64,000 bases of DNA from Glandiceps talaboti (GCF_964340395.1 NC_135559.1:17921050-17985049), one strand, 5' to 3'; positions 34,867 to 47,030 are shown, counted from the first letter of the stretch. Translations and numbers: made by a program. Notes: a model not told the origin generated them from the sequence alone.

Positions 34867-35660
34867 CTGACTAACATATGTATGCCCTAAGTTCTTCTGT
34901 GCCACAGCAGCAGCAACCCGGTAATTGAAGCTGGTAGAACCACTGTAGTGCTTTGCCTTTGGTGCCTTTGACGCAATGACCATATTCATACTTTCATTCC
35001 CTTGGGATGACCCTATCCTCGCTAGTTCCTTTGCAGTGGCTAAGTAGGTATTCATGACTTTCTCTAGGTCTTCTCTGAGGTCACTACCACTCAAATCCTT
35101 ACCATATGGAAGACTTTTATGTTTGTAGCTATTTGGATCTGTTGGATATCTACACCATTTCCTATCACACTTCATGTGGTCTCCAAAGGAATGAGGCATT
35201 ATTGCCTGGAGATTCTTTTTCAACCCCTCTGGGTTGCCATGATTTTGAGTCACAGCATAGTTAAAACATTTCTGAAGGTAGTTAATGACTTTTGTTGACA
35301 ACTGACAATATCCTTTTTGTTCTTTCAGTTTATAGAGTTTGTTAGCAAATCCCTTCTTGGTATGGTTATTGTCTTTATTTTTCACTATATCTGGCCTGAC
35401 TTCAGCATGCAATTTAGCTATTGTAGTGGAGTCGTCATCCATTGTTACACTGTCTATTTTCACTACTTCTTCTACTTCTTTAACAGTTTCAACAGCTATA
35501 CTAGCTTCCATTGCCTTCGCACTTCCTGACCAGTTTCTATGACAATTATGCTGTCTGACTTTCGCTCCATCCCTTGCTGACTCACAGACTCTACATTGCT
35601 TACACCTTGTGCTATACGCTAACACTTTGCCTGTTTCCCTGCCTAAGAGTGTTCCATGAC
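34867..35660 (-). CDS. Transposase-exonuclease gene, exon 4 (transposase core)
   Basis: Residues 240-504. After GlyThrLeuLeuGlyArgGluThrGlyLysVal comes a Cys/His cluster (Cys259, 262, 265, His277, Cys279, His280) likely to bind zinc. Then comes MetAspAspAspSerThrThr (Asp314-316), AspAsnAsnHis (Asp336, His339), a PheGlyAspHisMetLysCys...TrpCys motif and GlyAsnGluSerMetAsn (Glu462). This order is that of the Mutator-like transposase domain common in marine invertebrate genomes; which acidic residues are catalytic is inferred. The acceptor ATCTCTAAAG and a donor after SerGln at 34867 keep the frame. Reading through the donor would add about 22 residues and a stop at 34798, a possible retained-intron form without exonuclease. 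Confidence 0.9.
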
Positions 35661-35906
35661 CTTTAGAGATACATAAACACATGTACAATGATTTTGGAAG
35701 GTAAGTATTGGTAGCAGTGTTGCAAATAAAGTTGGTTTTATGATGAAGATAATTTAATGTCCCATGTAGCCAGATTTTGTATCCTTTATGAGAATAAACT
35801 CATCCTAACAATAGCAAAGTAATTGTCAAATTGAAAGGTACAATTGACTGACATATTATTTTGTACATTTCTAATCTAAATGTACACGCACATATGAAAT
35901 ACTCAC

Positions 35907-35974
35907 CGGATAAACTTTTATAATCTCGTCCACTGCCTCTCTTTTGCCATCCCCCATCGTATGATACATCAATC
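35907..35974 (-). CDS. Transposase-exonuclease gene, exon 3
   Basis: A 68-base exon (residues about 217-239) between acceptor TCTTTCTTAG and donor GTGAGT. It encodes IleAspValSerTyrAspGlyGlyTrpGlnLysArgGly, the most conserved block of the Mutator-like family (usually Ser-x-Asp-Gly-Thr-Trp-Gln-x-Arg-Gly). Its Asp is a likely first catalytic acidic residue (inference). Phase 2 in and phase 1 out both match its neighbours, which supports the model strongly for so short an exon. Confidence 0.85.
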
Positions 35975-36343
35975 CTAAGAAAGAGAGAAGTAAATATGGT
36001 GACATATTACAACCAAGCAAATAAGTGGGCAAAATGTTTTACTTTATCTAGCCATAATCGACTCCACTGTATTCAAAATCTGAGAACAGTTTAAACCTAC
36101 TGATATCATACGTGTATTTATACAATTGTATTATACATTGTACTTTGACAATAAGGCTCACTGTGACAATTGAAAAGATGATTACATTAATTTTTTAAAA
36201 AGTGAACTTTCTATTACTTAATATTGCTCATTTATGATATGAACTATGAAGTATTTTTTTACTGCTACATTGTATGTCAGCTTGATCAGTTTGGTTGGTT
36301 CATGCGTGTATGTGTTTGTGTTTGTGACATTTCAATAACATAC

Positions 36344-36530
36344 CTTGGTTTCTTTGAGGACATCACTTCATCTCTAAGAGCTTGCTGGCAGGATCTTTTT
36401 GCTACATGGGTAATAGCTTCCCCAGCTAATTTCTCTTTACGTTTCAGTGTTCGGTTGTGCATTGTTGGTAGTGACATGGAAGAAAACATGGTATTGACAT
36501 GTGTTTCACCAATACCTGCATTGATCATAC
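36344..36530 (-). CDS. Transposase-exonuclease gene, exon 2
   Basis: Residues 155-216. The acceptor is ATCACCCCAAG and the donor GTATGT. It encodes MetIleAsnAlaGlyIleGlyGluThrHis, then SerMetSerLeuProThrMetHis and a basic helix (LeuLysArgLysGluLysLeu). These are the expected segments between the zinc ribbon and the first catalytic block of the Mutator-like domain. Phase 1 in and phase 2 out agree with exons 1 and 3. Confidence 0.85.
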
Positions 36531-36976
36531 CTTGGGGTGATAAAAAGGAGAATACTTACAATCTATATATACACTTGAGAACAAGTAGTTACTTCACTAA
36601 AATGAACTTTATTTTTAAATTTGATCAAGCTTTATGTATCAAACTGAAACGGTATTATTTTGTGATTGGAAGTCTATATTTAAATCACAAAGGGTATATT
36701 ATTATACAATTACAGATATTCCAAGCATATATACAAGAAATATATCAACATAGTCCCAATTAGTCAGAGAGACAACTAAATACAAGTATGTGAAATAGTA
36801 ACCAAAATAATAGCATTAGACAGTACATCATGTAGGTGGAAAGAATGTGATTCATTTCCTAATCTGTAACTAGTATTTACCCGAAAATAGAGATCAGATC
36901 TCTATGACATACATATTCACCATTACAACGATTGTAGTTACATCTTATTTTCATCAAAATCAACGATGTCACATAC

Positions 36977-37439
36977 CTGTTGCTATTTTAGTGTTGATAT
37001 CGAAGGCTGCCATTCCACGCTTCTGTCCGACATTTCGATGGGTTTTGTTTGTGTACACGTTATTATTGGCACCGCAGTTGTGACATTCAACATGTAAAAC
37101 ACTGCCTCCCCCGTACTTAGTTTCGCCAGTACACTTGATGAGACGAAGATGGTTACGACATACTTTACACGAATCTAACTCTTGAGCAAGTACTCCAAGA
37201 TTGACGACTCTTACACCTTCATTCCAAGGGACATCCTTGGTGGTCGTTGTTGTCAGCTTGTCTTTATCAGCATTCGTAACATTAGTTGAACTTGCAATCG
37301 AGTCCGGATCCAACGGACGGTTTGGATAGTCCCCACTTACTGATTGTACACGCCACCTTTTCACTGTTGCTTCTTTTACCTTTAGACGACGTGACAATTC
37401 ACTCCGTTTCAAAAATTTGCCACTACCGGATTTTAACAT
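36977..37439 (-). CDS. Mutator-like transposase fused to DEDDh exonuclease, exon 1
   Basis: First coding exon (residues 1-154) of a seven-exon, 874-codon gene whose exons sum to 2,625 bases with every phase consistent. The start is the first ATG after an in-frame stop upstream; the frame is open for 17 codons before it, but without an ATG. Residues 8-31 (LysArgSerGluLeuSerArgArgLeu...LysArgTrpArg) look helix-turn-helix-like and may bind DNA. After a Thr-rich linker, a zinc ribbon (Cys91, Cys94, Cys119, Cys122) opens the transposase domain and ends PheAspIleAsnThrLysIle. No terminal inverted repeats were found around the gene, so it may be an intact element whose ends I missed or a domesticated host gene. 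It lies opposite to the secreted-protein gene and about 365 bp from the 21-kb element. Confidence 0.9.
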
Positions 37440-37744
37440 CTTAGGTACCGTCGATTGATCGTCTGCAGAACTAAAAAATGGCCGACGCACACGTATATTT
37501 TCGTCAGTCTAGGGGGTTTTATTGCGCACAAACGTATGCGCGACGGAATTCGGCGTACTTAACCTTAAATAGACTATTGCTCGCGTAGTGATATGGGTGA
37601 TATTGATATTGATTCACATCTTTCAGTGTTGTGCGCTCAAGATGACACAATCACTACAGTGAATCACACAGGCTTATTTGTTGCAGACATTTGAATAAAT
37701 ATAATTACAAACGAGCTGTGGGGACAGTCGAGGTCCTACAAATA
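37440..37744. promoter_or_regulatory. Upstream region of the transposase-exonuclease gene
   Basis: This 300-bp stretch separates the start codon from the LINE fragment. It is locally less AT-rich, with several CG dinucleotides near 37480-37560, which suits a promoter. No TATA box or defined factor site could be assigned. Confidence 0.3.
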
Positions 37745-37803
37745 ATGCCATGTCCGCAAGAATGCAAGATTTGAAGGCTTTGATATACATATATATAGGC
37801 ATT
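37745..37803 (+). pseudogene. LINE copy 2, left part (split by the 21-kb element)
   Basis: Reads AGAATGCAAGATTTGAAGGC, as at 29230. It is interrupted at ATT (37801-37803), and the same LINE resumes at 58969 after a second ATT. Confidence 0.7.
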
Positions 37804-38062
37804 CACTAGTAGAAAAAATAGTACAGATTACGACATTTTCCGTACTATAGTTCAGATTGAGTTCAATTCTGTACTTTTATGCTGATGAGGTGGACGTTTC
37901 TGTACTTTCCCATTAGCGCCTGTCTAATCGGATTATACTCGATCTGAAAAATAGTTCAGATTGCGAGTCGGAAGTGATTTGAATACATTTGCATTTAGTT
38001 CAGAATATATTCATGAGTTCACCCCCATAACCGGGCAGTAAACAAATGAATATTCAAATCTA
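37804..38062. repeat. Left terminal inverted repeat of the CACTA element
   Basis: 259 bp starting CACTAGTAGAAAAAATAG. Compared by eye with 58707-58965 it shows one substitution. It contains four TAGTTCAGATT-like motifs (37819, 37848, 37952, 37996), as expected of subterminal transposase-binding repeats. Confidence 0.95.
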
Positions 38063-38107
38063 TCTCGCCTGCATGTGATTCAAGGCGTGTACACTAATTG
38101 TTTGACC

Positions 38108-38151
38108 CACAGAAAACTAACAGTAACACTATTTAGTTAGTTAGTTGTCTG
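38108..38151. mobile_element. 44-bp foldback insertion, TSD TGTTTGACC
   Basis: The perfect 9-bp direct repeat TGTTTGACC at 38099-38107 and 38152-38160 encloses an imperfect inverted repeat (CAGAAAACTAAC and GTTAGTTGTCTG). Confidence 0.7.
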
Positions 38152-38326
38152 TGTTTGACCACATGAAGGCGGAGGGGGAGGGTGCAAAAGAAAAGGGTTA
38201 CACACATGTACAGTGTATGATATGATGAGAGCTACATTTAATGTACATGTACATACGAACTGACATGTATACGTACATGTACAACTACGCTAGCATGTAA
38301 ACGTTAGCAAAAACTCTTACTACTAC

Positions 38327-38359
38327 CTCAGACCACTAAAATACTAGAGTGGTCTGAGC
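38327..38359. mobile_element. 33-bp foldback insertion, TSD TACTACTAC
   Basis: Stem CTCAGACCACT and AGTGGTCTGAG, with perfect TACTACTAC at 38318-38326 and 38360-38368. The trinucleotide nature of the repeat weakens this case. Confidence 0.6.
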
Positions 38360-39325
38360 TACTACTACTTGCATAAAGTATTTACAAGCATTTCCATGTA
38401 GGTCAATGAAATATCACCTATGTGGGTTATACTTCAATAGTCGGTCAAACAGCGTAAAGGTCTACATTCTACAATGATAAATACATTCGATGTTAGTCAA
38501 AGAGGACAACAATGACAGACATGATTGTTCAACTCGGTGCGATCTAAGATGAATTCACGGTGTATATTTGGTTACGTCGCCTTTGAATTGATGATGATGA
38601 CGACTCGTCCGACCTAGACTGTTCTGGTCCAGTTTCAAGTGAAAGTCAGAATTATCACGGTGCCATTGATTATACTAACTGTGATGAAACTCGCCCACTC
38701 TAGTCTCTGACTTCATTAGCCCCAAAATGCAAGAACTTAATAATGGTATTGTAAATCGAAGTTCATGCATGCTCTGACTGTCGCCTGTTTTTTGTTTTCT
38801 TACATTTTATACAATTTTGAATTGTTAGCTTTGTATTTCCTGCATTAATGTTGAAAACTGGTCTTTTTACTGTGCGTCTTCAATGCGCAGGTAAAATAGT
38901 GTGTTAATCTAGCATCGTGAGTACGCGCTCGCTTATGGTTTTGCATACCTTGGACTGTCTGTCATTCAGTATTGTTTTAGCCTATTTATTTCTAAAGAAA
39001 AATGGTCTGTAAAGGGACTGCTTTAGTTGTCACAGTGCCTTTGTGGATTTATAAATCGATTTATGACAAGTGAGTCTACCTATTTTTTTTCCGACCCACT
39101 CAGTCAAGGAGTGCGATACACCAATCACCGTGTATTTAGCTTTGTATACAGTGTATGGATAATAGCAAGTTTCGGGACTGAAAAATCATAAATTGTTTGT
39201 TAGACTTATTTTTTATTCAATGTAATCTGGGTTGATTGGGAATTTTCAGATATCAGGATTTAAACCTCGGATTTCAACTCAGAAAGGCTATATTTTTTGC
39301 CTCAGTCTGAATTATATTAGTAGAA

Positions 39326-39372
39326 CTCTCACCAACGTTCCCAATGTGAAGTGATCTGAAAGTTGGTGAGAG
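39326..39372. repeat. Hairpin without target duplication
   Basis: The 11-bp perfect stem CTCTCACCAAC and GTTGGTGAGAG is separated by 25 bases. No flanking direct repeat was seen. Confidence 0.6.
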
Positions 39373-39896
39373 GTCCTCACGTTGGATTGCAGCACTGCAT
39401 GTTCTTGCCGAGAAGATAAAGAGGTGTAGTAATTATGGTTTAAAACTGACTTTTACAAACGCCAGTCGTGTAGGGTCTATGATTTTTTATGTTGTGGATG
39501 AATGCGGCACTTTGATCTGAACCTCAGACCACTATAATAGGAACAGACTAGAATCGCTTTTTGTTTTAGGTGTGAATGGGGCTCTAAACCCATCTTCTCT
39601 GTCGTGCATGGTTACCCTTCAAACCTGCTTCAAGCCGAACGTTGTGCAAAACGATACTTCGTGTCTTTACGGGTTTTTTTTGCAATTGTGTTTTAGTGGC
39701 CTGAGTCTGAACAAGTGTTCATACAGTACAGCAAAGTCCCACCAACAAAATCCATAGCAATAGATGCAGGAAAACCTCAGTATGGTGTTAATAATGGTGT
39801 TAATTCTAAAACTTTTGAAAGCAAGAACATATGTTTGTGCAACTTTTGTATTAAAAGCATACCATTCCAATTCAAGGACAACGATTTTGTTCAGAA

Positions 39897-39945
39897 ATGG
39901 TGGTAGGACTATAATCCTTCCTACCTCCTTCCTTCCTACCTCCAT
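39897..39945. mobile_element. 49-bp foldback insertion, diverged TSD
   Basis: Ends ATGGTGGTAGG and CCTACCTCCAT. The flanks TGTTCAGAA and AGTTCAAAA agree at 7 of 9 positions. Related in sequence to the insertions at 41718 and 41764. Confidence 0.55.
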
Positions 39946-41717
39946 AGTTCAAAACCGCTGATCGTAACTGCATGGTACAGCGCATCTACATTTATTTCTG
40001 AGTTACGGAGGGCATTATTTGATAAGTACTCCATTCGTCCCTGTATTAGATCTTGTATAGTCATAATATTACAAAGATATGTGATTGTTGTGATCATTTC
40101 ATTTGCTCATTATGTATTCAAGTGTAGTCAAATTTTCTTAGGTGTATGAGCAACTTTACTTCACCAATAAATTCTACTTTCTCACGAGTATTGTAAAATA
40201 ACATGGCTATAATATGATACTACACAGCACGTTTTAGACGTATTTGCATATCAATGTCATCTTCAAATTTTCTTGAAGAATTCTTCATCCAGATACTCTA
40301 ACATACCTGCACACCAAATGTCAGCCCATTCAATCGATTAGTTTTGCGGCTGTCATTCATTTTTACTTTGAATTCTTTTATTTACAAAACAAATGACAGT
40401 TTTTGACCCCAAAAATGACCAAAAACAGAAAATTGAAAATATCTTGCTGTCATAAACAAATATGAATAGACTTCTCGATAAAATTCCATTTACTCATTGG
40501 GAACATCGAACGTACAATGTCAAAAAGTCGCACTGGCGCAAAGTATCATGGGAAAACTTTCTTTGGCACACCTCACTTAGGAAATATAGCCGCAACAAAA
40601 AAGTTAATACTGGGATCATGTCTTTTTAAATTTAGCCTTTACCTTATAGAATAGAAGTATCAAAAGTGTATGCACTAACAAGTATCTGTGGTTTGTGCAA
40701 ACATGCCAAATCGCTGATGATTGTTAAACAACAAAACTTTGCATACCATTGTCATTAATAATTCTACGTTTTACTTCTGAATCAGTTCTAAACACTTTCG
40801 ATTGAAATGATCGTCAACGATACGCTGATTTGTAGTTGAGGGTAATTAAAAATATTTTACAATGACGATTTCGACCATTAGCCGATGGAGGTGACCCCAA
40901 CCAAACCTGTCACAAGATGTAAACTTGCACACTTTTTTGTGTCAATATGTCTGTTCTGGTCAGTCTGTTTTGGGAATTTATGGTACATTCACTGTCGCAG
41001 TTTTCAGCCAGGGTCACGTTATTCGACGATTACTATTTGGATAAACACTGCAAAAAAGTAACACCCGTCATTGTTGCTTAGACATTTTCCTAGGGTCTTT
41101 TTCAACATGATTTATAGTAAGAAGTAACTTTGTTGATGGTGTAGTCACTGAATTTATAACCCTACATCGATGACTTAGTAATTGAACACGCAAATGAATT
41201 ATCATGAACACTGATCTACTACCGATCCGACCCTGGGATTCGATCACAATTCATGGCGTCGCTTGCCAGTCTATGTCTTGGTCACGCAAACGTGAACACT
41301 CTGATATCTGAAACACTTCTTTGCTCCAGATACGCACCTTTTTTTCATGGAAAATGCCATATAGTTTGAAGTAAGCTGGGAGAAAATATTAATGAGATAT
41401 TTGTAGATTTAAATAAGAGTGAAATGATAGTCAAGTGATTTTGAACCATCTCCGTGTATTTTGCTTTAGCGAAAACACTGACAACTACTAGTATGTGATC
41501 GCCGATATTAGTTCTCGCAAAACCAATATACCACAACATTAGTGTTGAATCTTTTGTACGAATGCCTGAGCATGACAAAATATCCGAAGAAAACAGCGAG
41601 GGTTGTTGGCTGAGCCGGTATCCGAAAATCAAATAAAGTCTGTTTGAAAACTGCGACTGTGAGTGTATAGTTGATGATTCAAGGACGGTTGCCTATTAAA
41701 GACACATCGGTTTGTTC

Positions 41718-41750
41718 ATGGAGGTAGAAAAGACGTGTTCCTACCTCCAT
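41718..41750. mobile_element. 33-bp foldback insertion, TSD GGTTTGTTC
   Basis: Perfect 10-bp stem ATGGAGGTAG and CTACCTCCAT with a 13-base loop. Perfect 9-bp repeats GGTTTGTTC at 41709-41717 and 41751-41759. Confidence 0.8.
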
Positions 41751-41763
41751 GGTTTGTTCAAAA

Positions 41764-41784
41764 ATGGAGGTAGGCTACCTCGAA
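41764..41784. mobile_element. 21-bp foldback insertion, diverged TSD
   Basis: ATGGAGGTAG followed by G and CTACCTCGAA. The flanks TGTTCAAAA and TATTCAAAG agree at 7 of 9 positions. Confidence 0.45.
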
Positions 41785-43599
41785 TATTCAAAGTTATCAG
41801 TTTTGAATCTGTGTTGCTATTGTTGACCATTACTCACATACCAGTCCCTCACCCTCTTAGAAGTACAACTGCGAAACTTCAAAGATTATCTACAAGGTTG
41901 TGAACTTTGTAGCAAGCAAGGTGGGGGTTATAGGAAGGTGTCATCTCTTTGACACTTACAATGTGGTGATTGTTAACTGCCCTCACTTCGTTTTATTTTG
42001 TCATTTTTTTAGCTTTAAGTTGACGACATACCACCTTCCATGCAAAGATTCTGTTTTTAACAAAACCAATAGGCAGAGGTATTATTTGTAATTTTGTATC
42101 GCGTTTAACTTTCAGCGATACCAATTTTACTGAAGTTCAAATTGGTCATTAGCTGAAATTTTCACACAGCAATCTATTTAAATCCTACCGGCATAAGTAT
42201 TACAGTGTTGTTGTGTTAGTTGTCTGTGGTTTTTGCGTAGTAGAAAGTAACAGCACTACGTCCTCTTTGTCCTACATTATCGGCCTGCAAAAGGCATTTC
42301 AAGTTCAATTATTTCAACTTCTTCTTTGTATAGTGGGTAATGTCAATCAAGGTACGGGTTTATTGATTTCTGTTCATTTCTTGCCACCTGCGAAGGGGTC
42401 ACGTGAGAATCACTTTTGACAATGCACATTGCTTGTCCTTACGCCAGGGGACAGTCTTAGTGGTAGAAAAGCAGTAGAGTATGACAGTTAATACAATTAA
42501 TACCATATACAGTTAATTTGTAGGTGAGGTTGCGACCAAATAGGGAAAAATGTCAGTCATTACCAGTGAATGGCTCACACCTAAACGACTACAAACGTTT
42601 GTCGAGACTTAAGCTTACTGATAAACAGCTAGCTACTCAATGACAACCTAATATACTGCCAAAAACATTCGGCCTTATCAATGGCGACGTACTGACTGCT
42701 CGAACTTCTGGACTTACTCAAGGCTTCGCCCGGTCGTCAAATTGCAAAGAACAATGAAGAACAGCTGAACACCTTCCTGTGGTCATCTGTTCCTTTCCGT
42801 ACCGACTCTCAATTGTTTTGCTGTGTTTACTTGTATATCTTTAATAACAATAGTTTTTAAACTAACACCAATGTTCTTCCACTTTCTTTGCTTTCAAAAT
42901 CAGTCACTTACTGTTGTAGCTTAACTTGCCAGTCAAAGACAGCCATCCTCAACTGGACACACAACATGACAACAAAGATATACCAGAAAATCATGACGTT
43001 TTGAATCATATCATTCGGCCCCCAACCCTGTTTTTGACAATTAAAAAATGCTCTACTACCCATCACAGCCAGTATCAATCAGACTTTTTACATATATTAT
43101 ATTCCACCCTAACTTAACCCATATGACCGCCCCATTTATAACTCGTATGTCCGGACATGAACATGATTGGCTTTTCGCTGACCAAGGGGTATGAGACCAT
43201 ATGTGGAAGTGGGGGATAAGCTTATCAAATATGACCGTAGTTCCATGTAAATTAAAACTTGTAGTTATGCTTATAGTCGTTACGTTTTCAGTTTATTGTG
43301 GTACCCGCTTGATGCTTTCTCTGAAGATGCCGACGGGATCAGTCTAAAATTCAGTTCTGGTGTATAAACTACAATGTATCACACATATCATGACTCTCAC
43401 TATCCAATCCATCGGCTATACACTGGAGAACACAAGGACTATACTGACTGTTTTCTATCCAGCACGAAATAAATTGAGAATACGTGGAACTTATATGTAC
43501 ATGAACAGTAGCTCCGACAACTCTGACAAGTCTCTATATACCCCACCAGGCCTCTTTGCTGGAGTTCGCGGAGCGTGTGTTGTCAGTGCTAATCTCGTC

Positions 43600-43745
43600 T
43601 AGTTCCTATCACCGTGTTCCTAAACAGTATCGTTACCATTTACACCTCCACTCACTAAACTTGGTTTAGTCATAGAAAATAGAGAGGACCCTCTCTATTG
43701 TCTATAGTTTAGTTAGATACCAATTGGCATCTGGACTAGAGCTAA
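43600..43745. repeat. Dispersed repeat with foldback (filled site)
   Basis: Shares CGTTACCATTTACACCTCCA-type sequence and the TAGATACCAATTGGCATC segment with 53085-53460. It carries an extra hairpin at 43672-43705 that the other copy lacks. Confidence 0.7.
43672..43705. mobile_element. 34-bp foldback insertion with a matching empty site
   Basis: Ends ATAGAAAATAGAGAGG and CCTCTCTATTGTCTAT. The flanks GGTTTAGTC and AGTTTAGTT agree at 7 of 9. The related copy at 53427-53435 reads GGTTTAGTT once, with no hairpin. Confidence 0.75.
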
Positions 43746-44324
43746 TCACGAGTCCATCACAACGTGCATGCATCATTTTCTGATGTCCGCATTTTGGACA
43801 TTGAAGTAAATGATTTTACATTTCTGAGTCTCATTCTGTATTTTTCCACTGTTCTATATGTGGTAGCTACTACTTTTGGCACAATTAAAAAAAAAAGATG
43901 TTACGAAGACGAAAAAAAATATAATCGAGATGCACGATAAACATTTTTGGAAAAAAAGTCACATAAATGACTGCAGTATCGATATTTTTAATTGGCATGA
44001 TTGAAGACTTTAAAAAATGAATGATGATAAAAGTGAGATTTTGCCTCAGTGATGGTTTTTCTATACAAGCGATAACATCACGATACCGGGTACTTCACAA
44101 ACATTATCTCACTGACTTCAAAACCATAGTGACTAAATCGTTTCATACAATTAGACGGCATGATGTTTTTTACGTCTCGCACAAGCATATACAATGGTAC
44201 ACTTTACCAAATTGTAATAGACCATGTAAATATTACATTGACCGATGCAGATCTTGCTCGCGCAGGTTGGGTAGATTTATATGCTACGTTATGCCTTAGG
44301 CCTAAAAAATAACTGTTTGGTTTC

Positions 44325-44490
44325 TGTTACCCGACCCACCTAGTTTTTCACTGCCGACCCTTAACTTTTTTTACGTGTTCTTGAAAAACTAACAAAATCG
44401 CAACAATTGTGAAGTCTCACGAGACATAGTGGATGCAGAAACTGACATCAACTTAAAAAGACAATATAAAACTGTTCCTCCAATCTGTAA
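44325..44490. repeat. Direct repeat pair with 47710-47845
   Basis: Both copies share CCGACCCT, TTGTGA.GT, GTCATCAACTTAAAAA-type and CCAATCTG blocks in the same order. Function unknown. Confidence 0.6.
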
Positions 44491-44992
44491 TGGTTGTACA
44501 TCTAATGGAAAGAAGCCAATAACACAGAGATCATTTGGAAAAATGGAAAACCAGAATTAGACACTCGCACATGAATAAAAATAAATCTACCTACCCCACC
44601 TATTTATTTATTTTGCCTAATCGGAACAACACATTTTTTTTAACAGGCCTATTTCCTAACTCAAGCTTAAATTATTGGACCCTTGTGAACCAAAAATGTG
44701 CGAAAATACAACGCCAAAATAGTAACGCTTTGCACGGTTTTCACACTGAGCAATACGATTAGATCATAGACAGTGAAGTTCTCCAGTGTCTCTGGTTAGA
44801 CCGACAACAATGAAACCGTTAGCGGGATCTCAGAGTCATACTCATTCACATACAATTTTTTATGGCTGTTCACGTTGGTTAGCAACATCTCTGTCTTTGA
44901 GTTTGAATGAAATCGCTGCCATTCCCTACAGGAAACTGTTCTATGGAATTACATGCCAGGAGCGCTTTCAATATCATAGAATGTTTTGTTGA

Positions 44993-44995
<3 letters not shown>

Positions 44996-45026
<31 letters not shown>

Positions 45027-45038
45027 GGGGGGGGGGGG
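44996..45038. repeat. Poly(T)-poly(G) tract
   Basis: About 29 T followed by 13 G. It could be a retroposed tail or simple slippage. Confidence 0.9.
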
Positions 45039-45675
45039 GTTCGACAACTTTTACCAAGACAACCATTATATTAATCATTATAGTAACTACCTAGCATGGC
45101 TAATAGCCATACTGAGGTAGAACTGTAGATTGCTAAAATGTTATGGGTTGCTGGTTGTACACAACCTCAGCATATGCCACTTGACTTTCAGGCATTAATA
45201 GGTGGCAGAAATAGTCCGCACCAGGGCCGCTCTGTAGTCCGCATAAAAGGGTGACTAAGCCCAGACAATATTGTCCAGACCAGATTTGGAGGTGTGGACG
45301 CATTTAAAGCTGACTCGGTTCTAAATCTTGGTGCATATTCATGAGGTCGACACCTAGAAAATGAACCATTTGTACATTTCTTTTGTCTTTTGTTAGTTAA
45401 TTTATGCGGGTAAACTGTGTCCTCACTAACATTTTCCACTAAAAGTTTCAAAATTGTCTTGTTTTTTGAAGGACTACTATAATAATATTTCACCGCCCTT
45501 GCTTTATTGTCATATCAGGAAAGTCAAGAACTTGACAAAAGCTATTCAAAACAAAGTAATCAAAGTTGCAAAACCAAAATGGTGCCGTGGAGAGTTGTGT
45601 CTGGTCATGTTCTGATCATGGAAGTATAACCCACGGTCTGATCTAGTAGCAGTATATCAACGACGAATCTACATT

Positions 45676-45704
45676 ACAAACAAACAAACAAACAAACAAA
45701 CAAA

Positions 45705-45738
<34 letters not shown>
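45676..45738. repeat. (CAAA)n-(CA)n microsatellite
   Basis: A CAAA tetranucleotide tract passes into a CA dinucleotide tract. Confidence 0.95.
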
Positions 45739-45740
<2 letters not shown>

Positions 45741-46699
45741 GTGATATTAAAAAGCACGCAACACAAAGGTTGGTTCACATCCCTCGCATCAGTACCGGTA
45801 CCCATTCTACTGAGTTATAAATATAAATCACATTCTCAGCTACAACATTGAACTTGTATGATACAAAAATCTTCAGAATGTGCGGGCCATATTTTCACTA
45901 TCGGCATTGGCAGTCACCATCACTGCCTTAAAAAAAATTAATACAGATAAATAACGCTATTCAAATATTTCCCTCTATGCCTCCCATATACCGATAGTAA
46001 ATCTTCAAACATCCATACAGACATGCGGACTTTGCTCCCTACTAGATACATCCATGTTTTACGTTACTTTCGTATTGCAAATTTAGCTGATGATGTCATG
46101 TGAAAGCCACGTGGTCTAAAAACCTGAATCTCCGTACATACATTTCGATATGAAATTATTTATCCGTGATGTTTAGAATTTTGGTCGGTTAATATAGTTT
46201 CAATGACCAAGTGTGACCCCCACTGATGTCTAAAGTACTAATATCAGTACCTGACCGGCCATGGCCATGGCCTTGTTTTTGTTTTTGATTTTCTTGATTC
46301 AATATTCAAATCTACGTAATGTCTGGTTTGTTAGGCCATAAATTCCAAGCATATTTACCATGATATCACAAATATAGACCAGTTACAGAAAGTAATAAGT
46401 GTCAGCAAAATACTGTAATATCGACACTGTTTCACGGATTTTAGGGACGCTGGTGCTTGGATTATTTTACGGTTGACATTACCTAGCCAGTAATATAAGG
46501 AGTAGTACATGGGTATTTTATCCCTGGACTCTGTTTATATCGAAATGGAATAAGCTGAAACAGTTCTTCTTTGAGCAGGAAATATGTTGTGATTATGGAT
46601 ATTATATATATATATAATTGCCAACACATCGGCAACGAGAGTAATGACATTGACTATACGTAATATGTAAAGATGTAGTGTAAAATTGGAATACGGTCG

Positions 46700-46880
46700 T
46701 CAGGAACTAGATTAGGGTAGGGGGAGGCTCAGGAGAAAAATTGTTGTCACGGGAAAAAAACGAATTGGGACGTGCGTGAAAATTCGGATTGTCTGAAAGG
46801 GGCCCGGAGTCACGTACAAATATTTTGCTCATGAGTTGAACCAAATTTAACTCCAGGAGCAGACGTTTAACAAGCGTATT
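46700..46880. repeat. Repeat pair with 55115-55260
   Basis: Shared blocks include TCTGAAAGGG, TGCTCATGA.TTGAACCAAA and CTC.AGGAGCAG, in the same orientation. Confidence 0.6.
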
Positions 46881-46951
46881 TTTAAAAGGGTGACTGGCAG
46901 AGAATGTGTGTCTCTTGAAGGGTAGACAATATACTCGCGATAGACTATGGG

Positions 46952-47030
46952 TTTCAGGCCACTGTGTCAGACGTGGTCTTGGAGGAGTCAGTACAATTCC
47001 TCCAAGAGTGGTAAGAGGCCAAGCCTGAAA
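46952..47030. repeat. ~80-bp imperfect foldback
   Basis: Outer stem TTTCAGGC and GCCTGAAA; inner stem CTTGGAGGA and TCCTCCAAG. GTGGT flanks the inner hairpin on both sides. Confidence 0.55.

Noticed and set aside
38590-38703. Acidic segment as the N-terminus of a CACTA transposase
   Set aside because: Only 37 codons, a stop directly upstream, no splice signal or downstream domain that could be joined.
39326-39372. Hairpin as another 9-bp-TSD foldback
   Set aside because: An 11-bp stem is present but no flanking direct repeat, so it does not meet the criterion used for the others.
45086-45120. Hairpin CTACCT...AGGTAG as a foldback insertion
   Set aside because: The flanking 9-mers match at only about 6 positions with an offset; too weak to include.
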